NCBI GenBank assembly: GCA_016208065.1 | Contig: JACQYU010000081.1 | Location: 1 to 20,812, forward strand | Reading direction: 5' to 3' | Length of the DNA: 20,812 bases | From: Candidatus Falkowiibacteriota bacterium | Lineage (GTDB): Bacteria; Patescibacteriota; Patescibacteriia; Patescibacteriales; GWC2-42-12 | Part shown: one piece after another, positions 5,518 to 11,860 of the stretch | Position numbering within the stretch: position 1 is the stretch's first letter | How the letters are laid out: each line of letters opens with the position of its first letter | Translations under genes and position numbers: made by a program | Notes under the pieces: model-generated | What the model was told of the DNA's origin: nothing | Database searches by the model: none | Seen by the model: the letters and a program-made list of their open reading frames with translations, nothing else

Positions 5518-6863
5518 TTATAATTGGTCGGTTATTAGTTTTGTTATTTCTTTAATATTTTTTACCGCGATTAGTTCTATTTTTTTTGAAGCATAATCAT
5601 TAGCCGGAATAATCGCTTTAGCAAAGCCAAGCCTTTCGGCTTCTTTAAGCCTTTGTTCAATTTTGCAGCTTTGCCCAAAACCAGGGTTTTATTACCAGCG
5701 GTTTGATTTAAAAGCGAAGAGGCGATAGCCGAGCAGACGGCTAAATCCAAGCCCGGGTCGCTTATTTTTAAGCCGCCGACTACGTTTAAAATAACGTCCT
5801 GGTTGGTTAAATTCAGGCCGGCCCGTTTAGTTAAAACCGCGATTAAAACTTGCAAGCGGTTTAAGTCAAAGCCCGAGGCTTTTCTCTGGGGATAGCCAAA
5901 AACGGTTTTTGAAACCAAAGCCTGCACCTCAATTAAAAACGGCCGCGTGCCTTCCATAATACAGCTGATTATTGAGCCGGCAAGGTTTTGGTTCGGCTCT
6001 ATGAAAATTAAAGAAGGGTTGGTTATTTCTTTAAAGCCGCCGGAGGTCATTTCAAAAATTCCGATTTCATTGATTGAGCCGAAGCGGTTTTTTGTGGCGC
6101 GCAGAATGCGGTAGCCGTGGTTGGTTTCGGTTTCCAAATAAAGCACGGTGTCAACGATATGCTCAAGCGATTTCGGTCCGGCCAAAGAGCCGTCTTTAGT
6201 TATATGGCCGATTAGGATAATTGCGATATTATTAGCTTTGGCCGCTTCTAAAAAACCTACGGCCGAGCCGCGGATTTGATTTATGCTGCCGGCCTCGCCG
6301 GCGATATTAGCGGACTAAATAGTTTGGATTGAATCAATAATAACCAAGGCCGGTTTTAATTCTTTAATAGCAGCAATTATTTTTTCCGCGTTAGTTTCGC
6401 TTAAAAATTTAATATTGCCGGCTTTAACGCCTAAGCGGTCAAACCTGACCTTTATCTGGCCGGCCGACTCTTCGCCGCTGGCGTAAATTACTAAGTTGTT
6501 TCTGGCGACGGCATCAGCGATTTGGGCGACTAGGGTTGATTTGCCAATGCCCGGTTCGCCGCCCAAAAGTATGAGAGAGCCGGGCATAATGCCTGCCTCG
6601 TTGGCAGGCGGGCCGCCTCCTAATACTCGATCTAATTCTTGAATATTGGTAATTAGCCGTCGGTTTTCCGCTTGGTCGCTTAATTTTTCCAAATCAATTA
6701 TTTCGGCCGGCGCAACCGCTATTGTTTTATCCGCGGTTTTCTGATCAACCGTTTGCATCTGTAAAGTTCCCCAGCCGCCGCATTCTAAACAACGCCCACT
6801 CCATTTCGGGGATTGGGCGTCGCAGTTGGAGCAAATATAGACCGTTTGGATTTTATTAGACAT
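5518..6863 (-). pseudogene. radA: DNA repair protein RadA (Sms), disrupted
   Basis: RadA is a RecA-like ATPase that drives branch migration during recombination. From the ATG at 6863: zinc finger C11-x2-C14 and C25-x2-C28, Walker A GGEPGIGKST (101-110), Walker B region ALVIIDSIQT, then KNRFGS.NEIG and the Lon-like C-terminal domain. Codon 183, directly after IQTI, is TAG (6317-6315). The same frame continues with the expected SANIAGEAGSINQIRGS through GHITKDGSLAGPKSLEH, and RadA proteins usually have Tyr there. Near 5665-5680 about a dozen conserved residues after VLG are missing and the frame shifts; the true C-terminus (EQRLKEAERLGFAKAIIP and on) lies in another frame ending with TAA at 5518-5520. 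A small palindromic insert sits before Walker A. It begins nine bases after the propeller gene's stop, so the two form an operon. Confidence 0.85.
6591..6609. repeat. Palindromic mini-repeat inside radA
   Basis: GCCTGCC and GGCAGGC form a perfect 7-bp stem around TCGTT. On the coding strand it encodes PPANEAG-like residues (85-91) between LGGG and IMPGS, where RadA normally runs directly from the glycines to VPGS. It looks like a short repeat-derived in-frame insertion. Confidence 0.6.
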
Positions 6864-6872
6864 TTATAAAAA

Positions 6873-8117
6873 TTATTTCAGCTTTATCTTATTAATCTTC
6901 CCCGTATTAACGTCCGTGAAATATAGATAATAGCCGTTATCAGAAACGATTAAGTCGGACATGGTAAAGTCGTTGTCCGGTATGGCGATTAATTTTTTCA
7001 AGCCGGTTTGCGTATCAATTTTATATAAATTGTCTTTGGTGCTTTTAGCCAAATCAGGAAATAGTCCGGCGCCTTCTTCAAGGCTCTCCGGTACGGCGCA
7101 GCAAATTTCCGCGGCCGCGGAAAAAACGCATTTATTCGCCCAGGTTTGAACGTCTAATTTATTTCTGTTGGCGCCGATATTTTCGCCTTGAGCGCTAGCT
7201 ACCCAAAGTTCCGGCTTTAAGTCGCTTGAACTTGAATAGACGCTATAAAGCAGGTAATCGCCTTTAGGCGCCCATTTAGGCTCAAAGCCGCGGCCGTCTA
7301 TGGTTAAAGCTTTAAAATTTTCGTTGTTTAAGCCGACAAAATATACATTTTGCTGGTCAAAATTTTGGCCTTCGGTGTACATAGCCACGGTTTGGTTGTT
7401 GGGCGACCATGAAGGATAAACGGTTTCGTTTTTATCGCCTAAAGCCGCCACTTTTTGCGCCGAGGTGCCGTCGCTATTAATTATGGCCAGCCAGCGATTA
7501 TCCTGATCATTAGCCAGGCTTTTTAAAACAATTTTTGAGCCATCCGGAGAAAAATTAAGATCCTCCCAGTGCTTAGGCAGGCTAATCTGCTCTTTGTTTT
7601 TAAAATCGTAAATAATTTTCGCCTGATCAGGATATTCTAAAATAGCCTTATTTTTATCAGGCGACCAGGTAATTTTTTGCACTTCGTGAAAAACCGTGTC
7701 CGAAAGCAGGCTGGCCTGCCCGTCTTTTGTTAGGCGGTAAAATTTTCCGTCTTGCTTGTTATAATATTGCAGATCGTCGCCATTAGCGGATAAAGTCGCG
7801 GCTAAACTCGGCGCTTGGCTTAATTCAAGAGTTTCAGTCAAACCGCCTAAAGCCACGGAGCTGCCTTTGCTTAGAGGCTGTTCCGTTCCCTCGGGCAGAC
7901 CTATCTGTCCGACAGGCTGGCCGCCGGCCGTTTGTCCGGTTCCCGGCTTAGCTATTGGCAAGCCGCCCTGGGTGCTAGTCGCGGCCGGCTGTTCAATTAT
8001 AACCGGAGCCGGACTTGGCTTAAAAAAAAGCGCGTAAAGCAGATAGCCTAAAATAAAAACAATTAAAATAAAGCCGATGGCTATAAAAATTTTTTTATAT
8101 TGTCTCAGAAAGCCCAT
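6873..8117 (-). CDS. Membrane-anchored TolB/WD40-like beta-propeller protein
   Basis: The protein has 414 residues. A short basic N-terminus is followed by one membrane segment (about residues 9-31), then a Pro/Gly/Thr-rich linker to about residue 95, then a propeller-like domain with repeated blade motifs: ITWSPDKNKAI, LNFSPDGSKIV, PSWSPNNQTVA, PKWAPKGDYLL. This is the SPDG-type pattern of TolB-like and DPP IV-like propellers. The bulk would face outside the membrane, and no catalytic triad is apparent. KCVFSAAAEICCAVP near residue 330 carries three cysteines and may form a disulfide. Architecture of this kind is common in Patescibacteria, but the function is unknown. It lies directly upstream of radA on the same strand. 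The linker DNA at 7900-7920 contains a small palindrome (CTGTC-C-GACAG) that may also be repeat-derived. Confidence 0.75.
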   Translation of the reverse strand: MGFLRQYKKIFIAIGFILIVFILGYLLYALFFKPSPAPVIIEQPAATSTQGGLPIAKPGTGQTAGGQPVGQIGLPEGTEQPLSKGSSVALGGLTETLELSQAPSLAATLSANGDDLQYYNKQDGKFYRLTKDGQASLLSDTVFHEVQKITWSPDKNKAILEYPDQAKIIYDFKNKEQISLPKHWEDLNFSPDGSKIVLKSLANDQDNRWLAIINSDGTSAQKVAALGDKNETVYPSWSPNNQTVAMYTEGQNFDQQNVYFVGLNNENFKALTIDGRGFEPKWAPKGDYLLYSVYSSSSDLKPELWVASAQGENIGANRNKLDVQTWANKCVFSAAAEICCAVPESLEEGAGLFPDLAKSTKDNLYKIDTQTGLKKLIAIPDNDFTMSDLIVSDNGYYLYFTDVNTGKINKIKLK

Positions 8118-8133
8118 ATTTTTGTAAATCAGA

Positions 8134-8164
8134 ATTTTATGGTATAATAATAGTGCTTTAGCAA
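8134..8164 (-). promoter_or_regulatory. Possible minus-strand promoter of the propeller-radA operon
   Basis: On the minus strand TTGCTA (8164-8159) and TAAAAT (8139-8134) are separated by 19 bases, placing a start near 8127, about ten bases before the ATG at 8117. The spacing is long and the region is AT-rich, so this is tentative. Confidence 0.3.
8140..8148 (+). promoter_or_regulatory. Extended -10 promoter pointing toward the pilus operon
   Basis: TGGTATAAT is a perfect extended -10 (TGnTATAAT). Its context TTTTATGGTATAAT is identical to that of the pilin promoter at 16422-16435. No good -35 is seen. A transcript from about 8155 would carry a 12-codon ATG frame (8184-8219) and the AT repeats before pilM. 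Confidence 0.5.
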
Positions 8165-8178
8165 TATTGGCTTTAGCA
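8155..8178. repeat. Direct repeat GCTTTAGCA, possible operator
   Basis: GCTTTAGCA occurs at 8155-8163 and 8170-8178, a 15-base period, directly at the predicted start from the extended -10 at 8140. A third partial copy, CTTTAGC, lies at 8214-8220 next to the -35 of the pilM promoter. The placement suits a regulator binding site, but no regulator is identified. Confidence 0.35.
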
Positions 8179-8207
8179 TAACCATGAAAAATTTATTCGG
8201 CAAATCT

Positions 8208-8236
8208 TTGATTCTTTAGCTCTATTATTATATAAT
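8208..8236 (+). promoter_or_regulatory. Promoter of the pilM-led pilus operon
   Basis: TTGATT (8208-8213), exactly 17 bases, then TATAAT (8231-8236). The -10 is the first of four TATAAT hexamers in the adjacent 8-bp repeat array. Transcription would start near 8243, about 54 bases before the pilM ATG. Confidence 0.6.
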
Positions 8237-8260
8237 TATATAATTATATAATTATATAAT
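8227..8260. repeat. Tandem 8-bp repeat ATTATATA x4 carrying four TATAAT boxes
   Basis: Four exact ATTATATA units occupy 8227-8258. TATAAT appears at 8231, 8239, 8247 and 8255. The array is also palindromic, so the minus strand carries TATAAT as well. A short-unit array of this kind in a promoter is prone to slipped-strand length change. Confidence 0.85.
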
Positions 8261-8296
8261 ATAACAGCCTTAGTGTCAAAAATAAATTTTATTATT

Positions 8297-9328
8297 ATGA
8301 GTTTATTCTCCAATGAAAGCTATTTGGGCGTAGATATAGGAAGTTCAAGCATCAAAATCGTTGAGTTAAAAAATCAAGGCGGCAAAGCTATGCTTTCAAC
8401 TTATGGTTTTAGCGAAAATCTTGATGATTTAGATCAGACTGATCCGGATAAGATAGCCGATATTATTAATAAAATTTGCGCTGAATCCGGGATGGTTAGC
8501 CGTAAAGCCGTTTCGGCTTTGCCGAGTTTCTCGGTTTTTTCCTCAATTATTAATTTAGCCGGCATAAGCAAAAAAGATTTGCCCTCGGCTATTAATTGGG
8601 AGGCGAAAAAAGTTATTCCTTTGCCGCCCGAAGAGATGATTTTGGATTGGAAAAAAATTGAAAATACGGATAAAACCGCGGATAAAAATAATACAAAAGT
8701 TTTATTGACCGGCGCGCCGAGAACTTTAGTTAAGAGATATATTGAAATTTTTAAAAATGCCCAAATAAATTTATTAAGCCTGGAAACTGAAATTTTCGCG
8801 CTTATCAGATCGCTTTTAGGCAATGATAAATCAACGGTTATGGTAGTGGAGATCGGGGCTAAAACCACCAGTTTTACCATTATTGACCAAAGCATCCCAA
8901 CTTTAAACAGGAGTATAGATATCGGCGGCTGGACGATTACCAAAGCAATCAGCCATAGCCTTAATATCGGCTTGGAGCGCGCCGAGCAGTTTAAATATGA
9001 TTTAGGCGTAGGCTCGTTTGCTTCAGCCGATAATGCCATACCTAAAACCATTATTGAGAGTATTTCGCCCATAGTTAACGAAATAAAATACGCTTTGAAT
9101 TTGTTCCAAAATAAGAATAATAAAAAAGTTGATAAAATTATTTTAAGCGGCGGCTCGGCTTTGCTTATGGATTTTACCGATTATTTATCAAAAATTTTAA
9201 ATATAAACGTGATAGCCGGCAATCCTTGGTCAACAATTTCTTATCCCTTGGATTTAAAGCCGTTATTGGATGAAATCGCTCCGCGCATGGCCATAGCCAT
9301 TGGCTTGGCGCTTAGGGAGATGGAATGA
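8297..9328 (+). CDS. pilM: Type IV pilus assembly protein PilM (actin-like ATPase)
   Basis: PilM is a cytoplasmic actin-fold ATPase that binds the N-terminus of PilN and links the motor to the inner-membrane alignment complex. The 343 residues begin MSLFSNESYLGVDIGSSSIK, the usual phosphate-1 region LGVDIGSSSIK. VVEIGAKTTSFTII (phosphate 2), GGWTITKAI and LSGGSALL follow at expected places, and the length is normal. The ATG at 8297 is chosen over a GTG at 8273 because family members start just before LF....YLGVDIG. No SD is present. It is the first gene of the plus-strand T4P cluster, and 107 bases with a large inverted repeat separate it from pilN. Confidence 0.92.
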   Translation: MSLFSNESYLGVDIGSSSIKIVELKNQGGKAMLSTYGFSENLDDLDQTDPDKIADIINKICAESGMVSRKAVSALPSFSVFSSIINLAGISKKDLPSAINWEAKKVIPLPPEEMILDWKKIENTDKTADKNNTKVLLTGAPRTLVKRYIEIFKNAQINLLSLETEIFALIRSLLGNDKSTVMVVEIGAKTTSFTIIDQSIPTLNRSIDIGGWTITKAISHSLNIGLERAEQFKYDLGVGSFASADNAIPKTIIESISPIVNEIKYALNLFQNKNNKKVDKIILSGGSALLMDFTDYLSKILNINVIAGNPWSTISYPLDLKPLLDEIAPRMAIAIGLALREME

Positions 9329-9335
9329 TGAAGTA

Positions 9336-9424
9336 AATTTTTGAATTTTATAATTTTTAAAAATTAAGTCATTAAAAATTATTTATAAAATTATTTATCC
9401 CCAGAGGGGGAAAATTCAAAAATT
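9336..9424. repeat. Nested inverted-repeat element between pilM and pilN
   Basis: The outer arms, AATTTTTGAATTTT (9336-9349) and its exact complement (9411-9424), are 14 bp long. Inside are an 11-bp pair (9350-9360 with 9372-9382), overlapping a 14-bp perfect palindrome (9352-9365), and a CCCC-AGA-GGGG hairpin (9399-9409). The RNA could fold into one long branched structure between the first two pilus genes. There is no T run on the plus strand, so simple termination is unlikely. Confidence 0.75.
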
Positions 9425-9435
9425 AGTGTTTATTT

Positions 9436-10704
9436 ATGCCTGATATTAATTTTTTAAACAGTAAAAAAAACGGCGACGATCAAAAACCGAAAGACAAAGG
9501 CGATAAAAAGGAAAAGTTGGCTTGGTCAAATCCCGAAAGAGAAATTACGGATTCCAAAAAGTCCGCTTTTTCCTTTTTGCCGTTTATAAATAAAAAGGAG
9601 CCGGCCGACAAAAACTCCTCCTCGATAATTGATAAAAACAAAATTAAAGAATCGCGCGAAGAAATTTTAAATTTAATAAAGCGCCACGAAAATTCAAAGC
9701 CCCCGCTTAAGGAAAAAGGTAAAAATTTTTTGGAAATTTTTAATGGAAAGTTGAAAAAACAGCCAGCGCCCAAAGAAGTTTTAATTGATTATCACCAAGG
9801 CTTTAACAAAGAAAAAGAATATAAAAATCAAGCCGGCAGAATTTTTAATGTTAATTTAGCGCCTCAAGGCGGGCAGGAGCCTCTAATAGCTGAAAAATAT
9901 AAAAATAATTGGATCGGGAAGACGATAGAATCATTTAAAAATAAAATTATTGCCTTAAGCGCAAAAAAAAATGAAGCAATAAAAATAGTTAAATCCCCTA
10001 AAGCGGAGGAGATTAAGCCGGCGGCGGTTAAACGGCCGGATTTTGCGCGGCCGGTTATTCAAAAAGAAGAAAAGCCGCCGGAAGTTAAAAATATAAAAGC
10101 CGGAGAGGAAAAACCGGTTCAACAGAATGAAACCAGACAGCATATTATAGAAACTAACTTAATCCAAGGAGAATTTGTAACTTTTTTTGATTGGCGCTCC
10201 AGAATAACTATTATTATAACCGCGATTTTAATGCCGATTTTCATTATCGGAGCTGTTTATTATGGCTTGGTGTTCTATCAAAAAAGCAAACAGGCTAAAA
10301 ATTTAGCGCAGGCTCAAAAATTCGCGGAGCTTGAACAAACCATTTCAAAAGAAGAGATCGGCTTAAAGGAAATTTTGGCTTTTCAGGGCCAATTGAAAAT
10401 AGTTTCCCAAATATTTGAAAAACATCTTTACTGGACTAATTTTTTTAAATTTTTAGAAGATAATACAATCAGAGATGTTTATTTTATGGATTTTGACGGC
10501 GACACCAGCGGAAATTATGTTATGGATTCATTGGCCGTTAATTATAGCAGTATCGCCGAGCAGGTTAATGTTTTTAAAAATAATAAAAGAGTAACGGCCG
10601 TTCAAGCCGAGGGCGGCGAAATGACAAAAGGGGATGATATAAGCCAACCTTTAATAAAGTTTGTTTTAAATTTTTCCGTTTCGAAGAATATTTTTATGGA
10701 ATAA
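9436..10704 (+). CDS. pilN: PilN-like pilus assembly protein with long N-terminal extension
   Basis: PilN is a single-pass inner-membrane protein that pairs with PilO, its short cytoplasmic tail binding PilM. Here the membrane segment is at about residues 257-281 and the periplasmic-type coiled-coil plus ferredoxin-like region is about 282-422, including YVMDSLAVNYSSIAEQV. This part matches a normal PilN of about 170-200 residues. It is preceded by roughly 240 residues of Lys/Glu/Pro-rich, probably disordered cytoplasmic sequence, which is unusual. Short segments resembling the PilM-binding INLLP motif occur three times: INFLN at 4-8, VNLAP at 139-143 and TNLIQGE at 240-246. Its place between pilM and pilO supports the call. 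There is no SD. Confidence 0.8.
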   Translation: MPDINFLNSKKNGDDQKPKDKGDKKEKLAWSNPEREITDSKKSAFSFLPFINKKEPADKNSSSIIDKNKIKESREEILNLIKRHENSKPPLKEKGKNFLEIFNGKLKKQPAPKEVLIDYHQGFNKEKEYKNQAGRIFNVNLAPQGGQEPLIAEKYKNNWIGKTIESFKNKIIALSAKKNEAIKIVKSPKAEEIKPAAVKRPDFARPVIQKEEKPPEVKNIKAGEEKPVQQNETRQHIIETNLIQGEFVTFFDWRSRITIIITAILMPIFIIGAVYYGLVFYQKSKQAKNLAQAQKFAELEQTISKEEIGLKEILAFQGQLKIVSQIFEKHLYWTNFFKFLEDNTIRDVYFMDFDGDTSGNYVMDSLAVNYSSIAEQVNVFKNNKRVTAVQAEGGEMTKGDDISQPLIKFVLNFSVSKNIFME

Positions 10705-10756
10705 ACAAGAGTTAAAATCCAATTGTTAAATAATTTATTATTAAGCGGCAAATTCA

Positions 10757-11446
10757 ATGGCTACGGAAGTTAAGAAAAATTCGCCGGCCGGCGAAGAAAA
10801 AAATAGAAAACAAGCTGAAATTTTAAAAGTTAAAATAAATAAATTTTTAATCAATTATTTTAATTATTTAATTTTTTCTTTGGCTGTTGTTATTTTAGCC
10901 GTTGGCTTGTTTATGTCGGCTTATCCTAAATATAAACAAATTTTTAAAGAGAATGAGGAGGCAAAAAATAATTTACAGATTAAATATGAGGCTAAATTCT
11001 ATTATTTAAATTCTATCCGTAATTTAAAAAAATCATATCAATTAATCAGCGAAGGCGAAAGGGCAAAGGTCGCCGGCATGGTGCCGATAACAAGCGATAC
11101 GGGCGCTATAATCAGCGAGATTGAATCTATCGCCGTAAAAAATAGCGCCATTTTAACTTCAATAAGAATTGAGTCCCAGGAAGACGGTAGCGGCAGAACC
11201 AATCTTAAGGTTGGGGCAGAAGAAGATAAAGCGGCGGTAGCCGGAGCTTTTAATCAGCTGCCCCAGGGAGTTGGTTTGATTAAAATAGAGGTTAATTTAA
11301 GCTCGGTTAATTATCTGGTTTTAAAAAATATAATTAAATCTTTTGAAAATAATCTAAGGCTGTTTGATATAGCCAAAATAATTTTTAATGCCGGCGGAGA
11401 GGAAGCGCTTTTAACCATTTATAGCTATTATTCGCCTGTTAAATAG
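10757..11446 (+). CDS. pilO: PilO-like inner-membrane pilus assembly protein
   Basis: The protein has 229 residues: a charged N-terminus, one membrane helix at about 31-54 (LINYFNYLIFSLAVVILAVG), a Lys/Glu-rich coiled coil to about 110 and an alpha/beta C-terminal domain. This is the PilO layout, but sequence identity to well-studied PilO is not obvious, so the call rests on topology and on its place after pilN and before pilB. PilO would heterodimerise with PilN outside the membrane and help align the pilus platform. It begins 52 bases after pilN and is followed closely by the small membrane protein. Confidence 0.75.
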   Translation: MATEVKKNSPAGEEKNRKQAEILKVKINKFLINYFNYLIFSLAVVILAVGLFMSAYPKYKQIFKENEEAKNNLQIKYEAKFYYLNSIRNLKKSYQLISEGERAKVAGMVPITSDTGAIISEIESIAVKNSAILTSIRIESQEDGSGRTNLKVGAEEDKAAVAGAFNQLPQGVGLIKIEVNLSSVNYLVLKNIIKSFENNLRLFDIAKIIFNAGGEEALLTIYSYYSPVK

Positions 11447-11472
11447 CGGTTTTGCCGATTACGCCGGCCGGA

Positions 11473-11859
11473 ATGAAATTTAGCAAAATTAATAAATTTA
11501 TGCTGGTACAAAAGAAAATATCCACAAAAAAATTAACGATTTATCTCGCCATTATTTCTTTGATGATTAGCGGCATGGGCTTTATGCTGTATCAGAATAA
11601 AAAATTAACAAGCCGGAAAACAACAAACGTCAATCCGCCAATTGTGTTTAATGATTCGGCGCCGGCTAAATCCGCCGCGGCTAATAACCAAACGGGTGAA
11701 GAAAAAACTCAAAATTTTGGGGCGGATAAAGCCGAACTTGACGGCGGCTTTAATTTAAATATTTTTTCCAGCGATAAATTTAAAAATTTGCAAGCCAACG
11801 CATTTATTATTAAAGATCAGCCGGAAACGGGAAAAAGGGATCCTTTTAAGCCAAATTAA
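11473..11859 (+). CDS. Small membrane protein in the PilP position, ends in a GKRDPF motif
   Basis: This 128-residue protein has a basic N-terminus, one membrane helix at about residues 22-41 (LTIYLAIISLMISGMGFMLY), a Ser/Ala/Asn-rich linker and a C-terminus ending GKRDPFKPN. RDPF.P near the end of the region is a feature of PilP, which in other bacteria joins PilN/PilO to the secretin PilQ. No lipoprotein cysteine is present, and the folded PilP beta domain is missing or very short. The ATG at 11473 is preferred over an in-frame TTG at 11452; an ATG at 11500 is also possible. It stops one base before pilB begins, so the two are tightly coupled. PilP-like is a guess from position and motif. 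Confidence 0.6.
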   Translation: MKFSKINKFMLVQKKISTKKLTIYLAIISLMISGMGFMLYQNKKLTSRKTTNVNPPIVFNDSAPAKSAAANNQTGEEKTQNFGADKAELDGGFNLNIFSSDKFKNLQANAFIIKDQPETGKRDPFKPN

Positions 11860-11860
11860 T

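Noticed and set aside
6315..6317. TAG recoded as an amino acid in radA
   Set aside because: No other conserved gene in the window has an internal TAG, and radA has a second, unrelated frame lesion.
8184..8219. 12-codon upstream ORF (MKNLFGKSLIL) before pilM as a leader peptide
   Set aside because: It has no SD and overlaps the -35 of the likely pilM promoter. It would be transcribed only from the weaker upstream start and could be chance.
8434..9072. Long antisense open frame inside pilM
   Set aside because: The plus strand encodes conserved PilM motifs throughout. The antisense translation has no recognisable features. The same holds for the antisense frame at 12289-12945 in pilB.
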